NCBI GenBank assembly: GCA_937138605.1
Contig: CAKZPH010000298.1
Span: 1-32,099 of the forward strand
Direction: 5' to 3'
Source of the DNA: an uncultured Ignavibacteriales bacterium
GTDB lineage: Bacteria; Bacteroidota; Ignavibacteria; Ch128b
Length of the DNA stretch: 32,099 nucleotides
The translations under genes and the position numbers were made by a program. Below, piece by piece: positions 16,643 through 25,566 of the stretch (position 1 is the stretch's first letter; each line of letters opens with the position of its first letter). Below the pieces are notes generated by a model, which had not been told where the DNA came from, did not search any database, and saw nothing but the letters and a program-made list of their open reading frames with translations.

Positions 16643-17615
16643 TTATTACGTAACATATAGATGTAACGCCGATTGTGAATTCTGTCATTTTGGTTACTCT
16701 TCTGACTTGAATAAAACTGCGTTTGCAAAAGAAGAGGATGTATTTAACAATCTCAGGCAAATTCGAAAATTAGGCGTAAAATTCATTGACTTTACCGGTG
16801 GAGAACCACTATTACACAAAAGTATTCATCTATTTGTGGAAGAAGCAAGAAAACTCAGGATGCAAACAAGCATAACAACTAATTGTTTGCTTTATCCAAA
16901 GTTCGCTGAAAAATTGGCAGGCAAAGTTAATCTTTTGCATTTCTCATTAGACTCGCCTGATGAAGAAGAACACAACAGAATTAGGCGAATAAATTGTTAT
17001 AATCATGTTATTGAATCAATAAAAATAGCAAAGTCCATAGGTGAATTCCCCGATATACTCTTTACAGTGACCAATGAAACCTATAAGAAACTTCCGGCAA
17101 TGTATGAGCTGGCAAGAAAGTACGAATTGATATTAATAGTAAATCCAGTTTTTAGTTATTTTGGAAATCTTGGACTTTCAGAGGAAACACTAGATTTTAT
17201 TGAAGAATTCTGTTATGGTAAAAAAGATATATATATTAATCCAGCTTTTATTGAATTAAGAAGAAAAGGGGGCAATGATATTAATGCACCATTATGTAAA
17301 GCAGTTAGTAGGGTAATTGTAATTTCTCCTTACAATGAGATTATTCTACCTTGCTATCACTTTGGGTTCAAGAAAATTCCAATTGATAGACCGATAGTTG
17401 AAATCCGTAAATCAGCAGAAGTTGAATATTTCAAAAAGATGGAAGGAAGATTTGATTTTTGTAAAGGTTGTACAATTAATTGTTATTTTGAACCGTCGTT
17501 TGCTTTTCCAACTAATTATTTTGCGTTTATAAGCGTTCCATCAAAATTTTATTACAGCTTCCACAAATTAATTAAACAGAAATTTCTTAAATTGAATAAT
17601 AAATTTCAGGTGTAA
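16626..17615 (+). CDS. Radical SAM protein with auxiliary cysteine-rich C-terminus
   Basis: From ATG 16626 the protein has 329 residues; an upstream in-frame start at 16578 would overlap the glycosyltransferase by 65 bases and is less likely. C13-x3-C17-x2-C20 binds the radical SAM [4Fe-4S] cluster and F-T-G-G-E-P-L-L (56-63) contacts S-adenosylmethionine. The C-terminus has Cys224, L-P-C243-Y, and C279-x2-C282-x3-C286-Y-x-E-P. This set could hold a second iron-sulfur cluster and resembles, from memory, the tail of HpnH-type (DUF3463) hopanoid enzymes more than a full SPASM domain. The reaction is unknown; modification of the glycolipid made by neighbouring enzymes is the working idea. Confidence 0.85.
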   Translation: MLILCNYYVTYRCNADCEFCHFGYSSDLNKTAFAKEEDVFNNLRQIRKLGVKFIDFTGGEPLLHKSIHLFVEEARKLRMQTSITTNCLLYPKFAEKLAGKVNLLHFSLDSPDEEEHNRIRRINCYNHVIESIKIAKSIGEFPDILFTVTNETYKKLPAMYELARKYELILIVNPVFSYFGNLGLSEETLDFIEEFCYGKKDIYINPAFIELRRKGGNDINAPLCKAVSRVIVISPYNEIILPCYHFGFKKIPIDRPIVEIRKSAEVEYFKKMEGRFDFCKGCTINCYFEPSFAFPTNYFAFISVPSKFYYSFHKLIKQKFLKLNNKFQV

Positions 17616-17623
17616 ACACAACG

Positions 17624-18478
17624 ATGTTTAAACGGATTTTAATTTTGAATTTGATTTTAATAACATTCGCTTTTTCACAAGAAAGTTTCTTGTACAGAGA
17701 AAGTAGATTTACTCTATTCCCGGCATCAAAACTTTTTCTGGCAAATTCATCTAATGTTTTTGAACCAAAAATTGGTGTAGGATATTTTTTGGAAAAAAGC
17801 GAACTAGCTATGAATATTGGAGTTAGTAGGGATTTAATTCATTATCATTTTAATCCACGATATTCTTTTGGCTTTGGAACTGAATTTTTTTCATGGTCAT
17901 TACTTGAACAAAAATCAAATTTCCGTTTTCCAGTCAAAGCAGTAGACTACATGTTTGGTAGTTATTTTGTTTTAAACGCGAAGTACAAATACTTCAACAT
18001 CTCAAATCGATTACGAATTAATCACATTTCTGCTCATCTTTCAGATGGATCGTATGATAATCTTACTGACAAATGGTTAGCTAATCAAGAACCTTCAACT
18101 TATAGTCGAGAATTCTTGCAATGGACCTCATCCATCATTTATCGTCAAATTCGGGGTTACATTGACTTAACTTACATTTTCCATACAATTCCAGAAATAA
18201 AAGGTAAGAATATTTATGGTCTTGGTTTCGAAGCTTCAATTTTGCACTTACCTTCTGTTAGATCTACCTTTTTTGCAGGATTTGATATAAGCTTACAAAA
18301 GCGCCTATCTAACAAATTCATAGCTGATAGAAATTTCAGCACAGGATTTTTTATTGGCAATCCAAGATTTACTCACCTTAGAATTACATATCAATACTTT
18401 AATGGATATAACTTCTTTGGCCAATTTAATTCAGAAAAACTTAACCGTTCATCAATTAATGTTAGTTTAATTTTGTAA
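17624..18478 (+). CDS. Outer-membrane beta-barrel protein of unknown function
   Basis: A 284-residue protein with a signal peptide (M-F-K-R, hydrophobic core, cleavage after A-F-S-Q). The rest has alternating hydrophobic/polar strands rich in aromatic residues and ends in S-V-S-L-I-L, typical of an outer-membrane barrel. A segment R-L-R-I-N-H-I-S-A-H-L-S-D-G reminds me of DUF1207 proteins (H-x-S-S-H-L-G-D), but this is a recollection. It lies 8 bases after the radical SAM gene and one base before the site-2 protease gene. Confidence 0.65.
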   Translation: MFKRILILNLILITFAFSQESFLYRESRFTLFPASKLFLANSSNVFEPKIGVGYFLEKSELAMNIGVSRDLIHYHFNPRYSFGFGTEFFSWSLLEQKSNFRFPVKAVDYMFGSYFVLNAKYKYFNISNRLRINHISAHLSDGSYDNLTDKWLANQEPSTYSREFLQWTSSIIYRQIRGYIDLTYIFHTIPEIKGKNIYGLGFEASILHLPSVRSTFFAGFDISLQKRLSNKFIADRNFSTGFFIGNPRFTHLRITYQYFNGYNFFGQFNSEKLNRSSINVSLIL

Positions 18479-18479
18479 T

Positions 18480-19487
18480 ATGAGTGAATTCTATTCTATA
18501 GGAGAAAACCAACCTTCAGGAGTAAAAAGATTATTTACAGGAAAGTACTCTTTTATTATTAACATATTGCTTTTAGTAATTACGTTCTTTACAACAACTG
18601 TGGCTGGTGTTGCTTGGATTTTAGGACCAGCGGCAGCCTTTGATCTAAGTAACTTTTCTATTGGATTACCATATTCCATTTCTATTCTTTTTATCCTTAG
18701 TAGTCATGAATTTGGACACTATTTTGCTGCGCGTTCACATCGTGTTAAAGCAACCTTACCTTACTTTATTCCTTTTCCTTTGATGGAATTTTTTTTGAAT
18801 TTTGGTACACTCGGAGCGGTTATCAAAACTCAATCACCTGTTCCTAATAAAAAAGCTATGTTTGATATAGGTGTTGCTGGTCCAATTGCAGGATTTATTG
18901 CATCAATCATTGTTTTGATTTATGGTTTTACTCATTTGCCTGGAATAGAATTTATTTTAAGAATTCACCCCGATTACTTTTTGAGAGCAGAGGAACCTGG
19001 AGGTCTTGCGTTGGAGTTCGGTCCAAGTCTGATGTATTTGTTTTTAGAAAAATTATTTACAAATCCTTCCTTAGAATTTGTGCCGCCAATGTCAGAAATT
19101 TATCATTATCCATACCTTTGCACTGGTTGGTTTGGTATGTTTGTTACGGCAATGAACTTGATTCCAGTTGGTCAACTTGATGGTGGGCATATTTCTTATT
19201 CTTTGTTTGGTTCGAGAACCCATCGTTTAATTGCAAATATTAGCTTTGCTTTACTCGTCGCATTAGGAATTGCAGGTTTAAGTTCCGAATTATTTGGATT
19301 AAATATATCATTGGGATGGACGGGTTGGTTGCTCTGGGCTTTGATACTAAAATTTGTTGTAAGATTATATCATCCTGAAATTCTCAGTCCTGAAGAACTT
19401 GATCCAAGAAGAAAGTTGATTGGTTATCTCGCAATTTTAATTTTTATTCTTTCATTTATACCAGTTCCTTTTTACATATCGTTTTAA
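18480..19487 (+). CDS. Site-2 protease family zinc metalloprotease (M50)
   Basis: A 335-residue polytopic membrane protease. The active site is H76-E77-F-G-H80 within a hydrophobic helix, and the third zinc ligand is in N-L-I-P-V-G-Q-L-D234-G-G-H. The F-G-T-L-G-A-V-I-K segment and G-V-A-G-P-I-A-G-F match the subgroup that includes the plant EGY proteins, without PDZ domains. Such enzymes cleave substrates inside the membrane, often releasing anti-sigma factors or membrane-bound regulators. No obvious substrate gene is next to it. It starts one base after the barrel gene's stop, and the next gene follows after 23 bases. Confidence 0.9.
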   Translation: MSEFYSIGENQPSGVKRLFTGKYSFIINILLLVITFFTTTVAGVAWILGPAAAFDLSNFSIGLPYSISILFILSSHEFGHYFAARSHRVKATLPYFIPFPLMEFFLNFGTLGAVIKTQSPVPNKKAMFDIGVAGPIAGFIASIIVLIYGFTHLPGIEFILRIHPDYFLRAEEPGGLALEFGPSLMYLFLEKLFTNPSLEFVPPMSEIYHYPYLCTGWFGMFVTAMNLIPVGQLDGGHISYSLFGSRTHRLIANISFALLVALGIAGLSSELFGLNISLGWTGWLLWALILKFVVRLYHPEILSPEELDPRRKLIGYLAILIFILSFIPVPFYISF

Positions 19488-19510
19488 TAAATTTAATATG
19501 AATTAATATT

Positions 19511-20011
19511 ATGGAACAAAACCAAACTAAAACTAAAATTAAAACATTTTATCTCAAGTTCTATTCAATAATTAAGATTTTTGTTTTATTGATACTTTTT
19601 TTGCTTACATCCTGTGAGAAAAAATATGATAAAGTTATCGATCCAATTCAAAATAAACCACCGATTATAAGCAATCTCATAGCTCCAGATACATTAAATT
19701 TATCGACTGACACATTAAAGATAATTATTTCAATCAGAGCTATTGATTATGATGGGAAAGAAGATATTCAAAGTGTATTTTTTAACTCATACTTGCCAGA
19801 TGGTTCACCTTCAAGAAGTAATCCGATTTTAATGTATGATGATGGTAATTTGATTGTTAATGGCGACCAAATAGCCAATGATGGCATATATTCAAGAATT
19901 ATAATTCTTCCACCAAATACAACAAAAGGAAAATATCGTTTTGAATTTCAGGCTATAGATAAGAAAAACGCACGAAGTAACATAATAAATCATTTTATAG
20001 TGGTGAAATGA
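19511..20011 (+). CDS. Lipoprotein with Ig-like fold, unknown function
   Basis: A 166-residue protein with a long basic N-terminus, a hydrophobic core and lipobox L-L-T-S-C35. The mature part begins P-P-I-I-S-N and carries D-D-G followed by N-G-D-Q-I-A-N-D-G-I-Y-S and a final set of beta strands. This resembles single Ig-like or Big-type domains in which an acidic loop could bind calcium. The gene overlaps the secreted propeller gene by 4 bases (ATGA), so it may anchor or assist that protein at the surface. No defined family is recognised. Confidence 0.7.
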   Translation: MEQNQTKTKIKTFYLKFYSIIKIFVLLILFLLTSCEKKYDKVIDPIQNKPPIISNLIAPDTLNLSTDTLKIIISIRAIDYDGKEDIQSVFFNSYLPDGSPSRSNPILMYDDGNLIVNGDQIANDGIYSRIIILPPNTTKGKYRFEFQAIDKKNARSNIINHFIVVK

Positions 20012-21573
20012 AAAAAACTTGGTTATTATTAATCTGCATATCAATTAATCTTTTTGCTCAATCAATACCATATTTTTATTGGCTGGAGAGCAACAATCGC
20101 TTGTATAAATCATTACAAACTTCACCTGTACCAATCAGTAATTCTATCACAGATATTGTTTGTGTTGGGGATACTGTAATTCTTGGAACAGGTCGTGGCT
20201 TAAGCATAAGTTTTAACCGCGGAGAAAGCTGGATCAATTTTTATAAACACCCTGATTTCGGGACTGAAAGCATTTCTGCTTTAGCATATAAAAATGGATA
20301 CATTTGGGTTGCCACTGCCCATTCAGTTTTCAGGGATAATCAAACCTTACCAGAGGGGAGTGGTTTGAGATATTCATCTGACGGTGGAAAAACTTGGAAA
20401 AAAATTGACCAACCTGTTGACCATAAAGATAGTACAAAAGTTCGTTATGGAATTAACATTTTAAATGCTCTGCCCATAACAACAACTATAAATAACATTA
20501 CATATGACATTGGAATTACGTCCAGAGAAATTTGGATTGCATCTTTTGCTGGTGGATTAAGAAAAAGTTCAGATCTGGGTAAAACTTGGGAACGTGTTGT
20601 TATTCCACCCGACAATCTAGATTCAATCAAACCAACTGAAACATACAATTTTGACCTTTCACCGGTTAGTGGTGGGTATGGATTTCAAAGCAATTTAAAC
20701 CATCGAGTTTTCTCTATTTATGTTCAAAATGATTCAACAATTTGGGTTGGTACAGCGGGCGGAATTAATAAAACAACAGATGGCGGTAAAAGTTGGGTTA
20801 AATATAATAAGCAAAATCAAACAAATCACATTTCTGGAAATTTTGTTGTAGCAATTGGTGGAATGAAAATTTCTATGAATGATTACATCTTTGCAGCTAC
20901 CTGGAAAGCAGAAGACTTAACAGAAGAATATGGAATTAGTATCACCTCTGATGGTGGGAATAATTGGTCTATTTCAAATAAAGGCGAACGAATACATAAC
21001 TTTGGATTTCTATCACCATTTGCATATGCAGCCGGTTCGAATGGCCTTTTTAGGAGCGCTGATTTAGGTCAAAGCTGGATAAAAGCTCCAGAAATAGTTG
21101 ATTCACTAACTAACCAAAAATTGTGGACTAATACTTTTTACTCCGTGAACACTCAAGGTAATACAATTTGGGCGGGCTCGAATGATGGACTTGCGAAAAC
21201 AATTGAAACGGGTTTTCCTTGGTCCGCTGCTTGGAGAGTATATCAAGCTTTTGTTCCAGTGAAACGTAAAACGGAAGCTTATGCTTACCCGAATCCAGTC
21301 GACCCTGAAAATGATATTTTAAGAATTAAGTATACAACTGAAGGTAGAGATGAGAGAGTTACAATTAGGATTTATGATTTTGGAATGAACTTAGTGAAAA
21401 CCTTGATTCAGAATGCTCCCCGATCGGGGTTGATAGATGAAAGAATTCAACAAACGCAAATTTGGGATGGTAAAGATGAATTTGGAAATTATGTTGCAAA
21501 TGGTGTTTACTTCTTCGCCATTGAAATAGGAAACAATGAACCCGTATTTGGAAAAATAATAGTAATGAGATGA
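20008..21573 (+). CDS. Secreted BNR/YCF48-like beta-propeller protein with T9SS-type C-terminal domain
   Basis: A 521-residue exported protein. A signal peptide ends in N-L-F-A-Q. Residues 40-400 contain repeated propeller blades with Asp-box-like words such as S-D-G-G-K-T-W, S-D-L-G-K-T-W, T-D-G-G-K-S-W and S-D-G-G-N-N-W, as in sialidase or photosystem-assembly-type propellers. Around residue 427 Y-P-N-P begins a C-terminal domain of about 95 residues with FlgD-like strands (I-W-D-G-K-D-E-F-G-N-Y, N-G-V-Y-F-F) ending in G-K-I-I-V-M-R, typical of T9SS sorting domains. Sialidase catalytic residues were not recognised. It is followed immediately by two PorV-like genes. Confidence 0.85.
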   Translation: MKKTWLLLICISINLFAQSIPYFYWLESNNRLYKSLQTSPVPISNSITDIVCVGDTVILGTGRGLSISFNRGESWINFYKHPDFGTESISALAYKNGYIWVATAHSVFRDNQTLPEGSGLRYSSDGGKTWKKIDQPVDHKDSTKVRYGINILNALPITTTINNITYDIGITSREIWIASFAGGLRKSSDLGKTWERVVIPPDNLDSIKPTETYNFDLSPVSGGYGFQSNLNHRVFSIYVQNDSTIWVGTAGGINKTTDGGKSWVKYNKQNQTNHISGNFVVAIGGMKISMNDYIFAATWKAEDLTEEYGISITSDGGNNWSISNKGERIHNFGFLSPFAYAAGSNGLFRSADLGQSWIKAPEIVDSLTNQKLWTNTFYSVNTQGNTIWAGSNDGLAKTIETGFPWSAAWRVYQAFVPVKRKTEAYAYPNPVDPENDILRIKYTTEGRDERVTIRIYDFGMNLVKTLIQNAPRSGLIDERIQQTQIWDGKDEFGNYVANGVYFFAIEIGNNEPVFGKIIVMR

Positions 21574-22610
21574 AAATGAAAAAACTAAAATTAAGTCTTG
21601 TTATTTTTTTTATACTTTTATTTGCTGATATAAATTTTTCATTTGCTCAGCCTGAAACTTCCAAAATTTCTTCGAGTCCTGGAGCTTTCTCTCGAATGGG
21701 ATTTGGCGCCAGAGGAATGGCCATGGGCAATGCCATGACATCAGTAATTTCTGGAAGTGTTAGTCCTTACTACAATCCTTCACTTAATGCATTCGTTGAT
21801 GATAATTTAATTCATTTAGGTTACTCTTTTTTAGCTTTAGACAGAAAATTAAATTTTGTTCAATTGAGCAAAAAAGTTCTTTTATATAAACGCGATGAAC
21901 TTGGCAACAAAACTGACGAAGTTTATTCTTCAGCGGGAATCTCAGTAGGATTAATTAATTCTTCAGTTGATAACATTGATGGAAGAGATAGAAGTGGTAT
22001 TCAAACAAAAACTTACTCCACATCTGAAAATCAATTTTTTCTATCAGTAAGTATAAGTCCATTTGACAGGTTGACTTTTGGAATAACTTCAAAGTATTAC
22101 CATTACTCTCTTTTTGAAAAAGTAAGTTCAAAATCACTCGGATTTGATTTTGGTATGATTTACAGAGCAATAGAAAGTGATAAAATTGGAAAAGTAGTTG
22201 TTGGTACATTTATTGGCGATATAAATTCAAAATACAGATGGGACACTGCACCCGTATACGAACAAGAGGGGAAGTTAACAATTGATAAGTTTCCATTACT
22301 TACAAGAATTGGAGTCAGTTACTACTTACCAAATGAAAACTTGATTGCAGCTTTGGATTTCGAATCAACTAATTTAGGTACAAAAATTTTAAGATTTGGG
22401 ACTGAATTAGTTTTAATAGATTTTGTAAGAATTCGACTTGGTATTGATAGATTGAATCTGGAAAATTCAGATATGATTCCTAAGATTTCCTTGGGATTTG
22501 GACTAAGGCATAATCTTTACGACTACGATTTTGAATTAAATTATGCGTTTGTAACTGAACCTTATTCACCTATGAATCAGCACATTATTTCACTCGGAGT
22601 TAAATTATGA
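21570..22610 (+). CDS. PorV/PorQ-family outer-membrane barrel, first copy
   Basis: A 346-residue protein with a signal peptide ending near N-F-S-F-A-Q. The mature start has the family pattern G-A-F-S-R-M-G-F-G-A-R-G-M-A-M-G-N-A, followed by Y-Y-N-P-S, as in PorV, PorQ and related FadL-fold barrels. It ends in S-L-G-V-K-L, a plausible barrel end. PorV shuttles T9SS cargo between the translocon and the sortase, and PorQ works with PorZ/PorU. Which of these fits cannot be told by eye. ATG 21570 overlaps the stop of the propeller gene; an in-frame ATG at 21576 is an alternative. Confidence 0.78.
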   Translation: MKMKKLKLSLVIFFILLFADINFSFAQPETSKISSSPGAFSRMGFGARGMAMGNAMTSVISGSVSPYYNPSLNAFVDDNLIHLGYSFLALDRKLNFVQLSKKVLLYKRDELGNKTDEVYSSAGISVGLINSSVDNIDGRDRSGIQTKTYSTSENQFFLSVSISPFDRLTFGITSKYYHYSLFEKVSSKSLGFDFGMIYRAIESDKIGKVVVGTFIGDINSKYRWDTAPVYEQEGKLTIDKFPLLTRIGVSYYLPNENLIAALDFESTNLGTKILRFGTELVLIDFVRIRLGIDRLNLENSDMIPKISLGFGLRHNLYDYDFELNYAFVTEPYSPMNQHIISLGVKL

Positions 22611-23503
22611 AAAATTTCGTGTTTGGTTTTTTTATAATTACAAATATTGTTTTTGCACAATCAGCAGGAGAAACGGGGTATTCTGTTCTTAAAATTGGAA
22701 CAGGTGCTAAAGAAATGTCCATTGGAACTTCTACAACTTCTCGATTAAACTCAACTTTTAGCTTAAATTATAATCCTGCCTTAATAACTGATTTTAATTT
22801 CACTTCATTTGGTTTTTCTCACAATGAATGGATTGAAGACCTTAGAAACGAATCAATTATCGCAAATAGTTTTCTTTTCAATATACCGTTTTTCATCTCA
22901 ATTAATTCAACAAATATTTCTAATATAGAAATTCGCACAGTGCCTGGTGAACCTGAAGGTGTGTTTGATGCACATTACTTTAGTTTTGGATTTGGTAGTG
23001 GATTTAGAATCACAAGTAGAATTTCTGTTGGAGTTCAAGCAAAATATCTTTATGAAAATATTTACGTCGATGAATCTAATGGATTTGCATTTGATGTTGG
23101 ATTATCTTATAAAAAGTTTCTCGATTTTTTAGACGCAGGATTAAGTTTACGAAACTTAGGTAAAACCGATAAGCTTAAAGAACAAGCAACTAAATTACCA
23201 ACAGAATTTCGTTTTGGTTTTAATTATGCAAATTTGATTCAATCAAATGAGTTTCAATTTTATCCTAGCTTTGAAATTCAAAAATTTATTAGAACAGATG
23301 AAGTTAATTTTCTGTTGGGTCTTAGTATAGAATTTAAGAAGTTATTAAGTTTTAGCGGTGGTTATAAAATCGGTACGGGATTAAATAATTTTTCTTTTGG
23401 AATCGGAATTAATTATAGAATGTTTCAAATCGATTATGCTCTTCTCCCATTTACTAAAAGTTTTGGAAATGCAAACATAATTTCAATTTCAGTTACTTTA
23501 TGA
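22607..23503 (+). CDS. PorV/PorQ-family outer-membrane barrel, second copy
   Basis: A 298-residue relative of the preceding protein. A signal peptide ends in I-V-F-A-Q. The mature start S-A-G-E-T-G-Y-S-V-L-K-I-G-T-G-A-K-E-M-S-I-G is close to the usual PorV-like beginning (F-L-x-I-x-x-x-A-R-x-x-x-M-G), then comes Y-N-P-A-L. The strands are regular and end in S-I-S-V-T-L. It is shorter than its neighbour and differs enough that the two are unlikely to be a very recent duplication. It is coupled by ATGA to both neighbours. The likely role is as carrier or partner in T9SS export. Confidence 0.78.
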   Translation: MKNFVFGFFIITNIVFAQSAGETGYSVLKIGTGAKEMSIGTSTTSRLNSTFSLNYNPALITDFNFTSFGFSHNEWIEDLRNESIIANSFLFNIPFFISINSTNISNIEIRTVPGEPEGVFDAHYFSFGFGSGFRITSRISVGVQAKYLYENIYVDESNGFAFDVGLSYKKFLDFLDAGLSLRNLGKTDKLKEQATKLPTEFRFGFNYANLIQSNEFQFYPSFEIQKFIRTDEVNFLLGLSIEFKKLLSFSGGYKIGTGLNNFSFGIGINYRMFQIDYALLPFTKSFGNANIISISVTL

Positions 23504-24474
23504 TAAAATTAATTGAATACTCGAAAAGCAAAATCACTGACAAACTATGGGATGATTTCGTAGAAAAGTCAGACAACGGAACGATTTTTCATCGGAGAGA
23601 TTTCTTAGCTTATCATCCACCAAAGAGATTTAAAGACAATTCACTAGTATTTCTAGAAGGTGAAAAAATTTTTGCCTTATTTCCGGCAGTTGAAATTGAG
23701 ATAAATGGAGAAAGAGTTCTTTATTCTCATCGTGGAGCTAGTTATGGTTCATTCGTTTATCAATTATCTCATAATATTAAAAATGCCTTCAATTTAGTCG
23801 AATTGCTTGTTGATTATGCAAGAAAAAATAAGTTTGATAAAATTATTTTAACTCCACCACCTATTATTTATTGCACAAAGTTATCGAATTATATTGATTT
23901 TGCGTTGTATAGAAATGGATTTCAATATCTGAAACGTGAAGTTTCAAGCATTGTTTCTTTAGATTTTGAAGATGATAAGTTGTTAAACACCTACAGACCT
24001 GAAGCACGCACTGCTCTTAAAAAGTCATTGAAACTTGGAGTTGAAGTTGCTGAAACGGATCGATTTGAGGAGTATTACGAAATCTTAAAGAAAAACTTAA
24101 AGATGCGTCATAATGTAAATCCAACTCATACTTTAGACGAATTACTCAAGTTAAAATCAACTTTTCCCACACGAATTAGACTTTTTGGAGCATTTGTAAA
24201 ATCAAAGTTGATAGCGGGAGTGTGCAACTTCTCAGCTAATTCAAAAGTTGTATTGGCATTTTATATTTCTCATAATGAGGACTATCAAGAGTATAGACCT
24301 ATTAATTTGCTCTTTTATGAAATTATGAGAAGATACAAAAATGAAGGGTACAAATATCTTGATTTTGGAATTTTCACGGTTAATATGGAGCCTAATTGGG
24401 GATTGGGACGCTTTAAGGAAAATTTTGGTGCTCGCGGAATATTTAGAGATACATTTCAATTAACTCTTAAATAA
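23500..24474 (+). CDS. FemAB/GNAT-like acyl or aminoacyl transferase
   Basis: A 324-residue protein without signal peptide or membrane helices. Its pattern fits the double-GNAT fold of FemAB-like (Acetyltransf_6) enzymes: an N-terminal H-R-R-D-F-L-A-Y segment, a basic helix R-P-E-A-R-T-A-L-K-K-S, and a C-terminal half with a strand-turn-helix N-E-D-Y-Q-E-Y-R-P-I-N-L-L and Y-K-Y-L-D-F-G-I-F. Such enzymes often transfer acetyl groups or amino acids to cell-surface sugars or peptidoglycan. It overlaps the PorV-like gene by 4 bases and is followed after 3 bases by a glycosyltransferase, so a surface glycan is a likely substrate. Confidence 0.75.
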   Translation: MIKLIEYSKSKITDKLWDDFVEKSDNGTIFHRRDFLAYHPPKRFKDNSLVFLEGEKIFALFPAVEIEINGERVLYSHRGASYGSFVYQLSHNIKNAFNLVELLVDYARKNKFDKIILTPPPIIYCTKLSNYIDFALYRNGFQYLKREVSSIVSLDFEDDKLLNTYRPEARTALKKSLKLGVEVAETDRFEEYYEILKKNLKMRHNVNPTHTLDELLKLKSTFPTRIRLFGAFVKSKLIAGVCNFSANSKVVLAFYISHNEDYQEYRPINLLFYEIMRRYKNEGYKYLDFGIFTVNMEPNWGLGRFKENFGARGIFRDTFQLTLK

Positions 24475-24477
24475 CCC

Positions 24478-25566
24478 ATGTTAAAAATTCTCCACATTGC
24501 TGTTGAAAATTTTGCCGGTGTACCTTATTCATACGTACAAATGCACAGAGCTATGGGTGATAAATCTCTATTGGTTACATTTTATAAAACAGCCCAACAA
24601 TTTCCTGAAGAATTATCACTTGATTTTAAGATACAAAGAAATTTTTGTGCAAAATTCTGGCGCCAAATCAAGGTAGCTCAAAATATCAAATCAATCGACA
24701 AAAAAGAAAAAACCTATCCATTTTATTTTGAACCAAAAAATTTTTTAGAGTCACTATTTTTTGACTTAAGAGAATCTTTCAGGCGAAAAAAAATCCTCGA
24801 ATTCATAGAGAAACATCAACTTTATGAATATGACATAATTCATTACGATGGGGGAATGGATTTCTTTCGTGATTCTCACATTGCAAAACAATGGAAGATA
24901 GATGGGAAAAAAATTGTTTGTGCATACTATGGAAGTGACCTACGCTCTCGTGGTTTAATGAGAGAATTAGATAGAATTTCAGATTTAAATATCACATCAG
25001 AATACGATCATCTTCAAATGCATCCTGATATTCATTATATTTTTTATCCATACAACGCTGACGAACTTCCACCAAGAATTCCAAATGAATCATCAAAAAT
25101 TAGAATAATTCATTCACCAACAAATAGAATTTATAAAGGGACTAATTTAATATTAAAGGTAATTAAACAGTTAAAACGAGAAAGAAATTTTGAATTCATT
25201 CTTCTGGAAGGTGTCCCACGCTCAAAAGTTCTTAAAATTAAAGCAACGTGTGATATATGTATTGATCAAGTTGGTGGAAAGATGGGCGGAACTGGTTACG
25301 GAAAAAGTGGATTGGAAAGTTTAGCTTTAGGAATTCCTACCATTACAAACATGACAGAAGAGTATCAAAAATTCCTTCCAGAAAATTCATTTGTAGTTGC
25401 TAACAATGAAAAAGAGTTAAAAGAAAAATTAATTGAGTTAATAGATTCCAGAAATTTACGCGAAGAAATAGGGAAGAAGTCTAAAGAGTGGGTAAAGAAA
25501 TATCATTCCTATGAGAGTGTTAATGCTCAACTTATAAAACTTTATAAAGAACATGGAATCCTCTAA
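24478..25566 (+). CDS. Glycosyltransferase, GT-B fold (family 1/4-like)
   Basis: A 362-residue cytoplasmic glycosyltransferase-like protein. The start I-L-H-I-A-V-E-N-F-A-G-V-P is a Rossmann-type opening. In the C-terminal half I-I-H-S-P-T-N and K-G-T-N resemble the start of the donor domain, and G-G-T-G-Y-G-K-S-G-L-E-S-L-A-L-G-I-P carries the E-x(n)-E-like loop that usually binds the nucleotide sugar. It ends with a typical C-terminal helix. It overlaps the flippase gene by 14 bases, suggesting polysaccharide or O-antigen assembly. The specific sugar is unknown. Confidence 0.8.
   Translation: MLKILHIAVENFAGVPYSYVQMHRAMGDKSLLVTFYKTAQQFPEELSLDFKIQRNFCAKFWRQIKVAQNIKSIDKKEKTYPFYFEPKNFLESLFFDLRESFRRKKILEFIEKHQLYEYDIIHYDGGMDFFRDSHIAKQWKIDGKKIVCAYYGSDLRSRGLMRELDRISDLNITSEYDHLQMHPDIHYIFYPYNADELPPRIPNESSKIRIIHSPTNRIYKGTNLILKVIKQLKRERNFEFILLEGVPRSKVLKIKATCDICIDQVGGKMGGTGYGKSGLESLALGIPTITNMTEEYQKFLPENSFVVANNEKELKEKLIELIDSRNLREEIGKKSKEWVKKYHSYESVNAQLIKLYKEHGIL

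Noticed and set aside
19511-24474. Possible mobile element or phage origin of the T9SS block
   Set aside because: No integrase, transposase, flanking repeat or tRNA was seen, and base composition looks like that of the neighbours.
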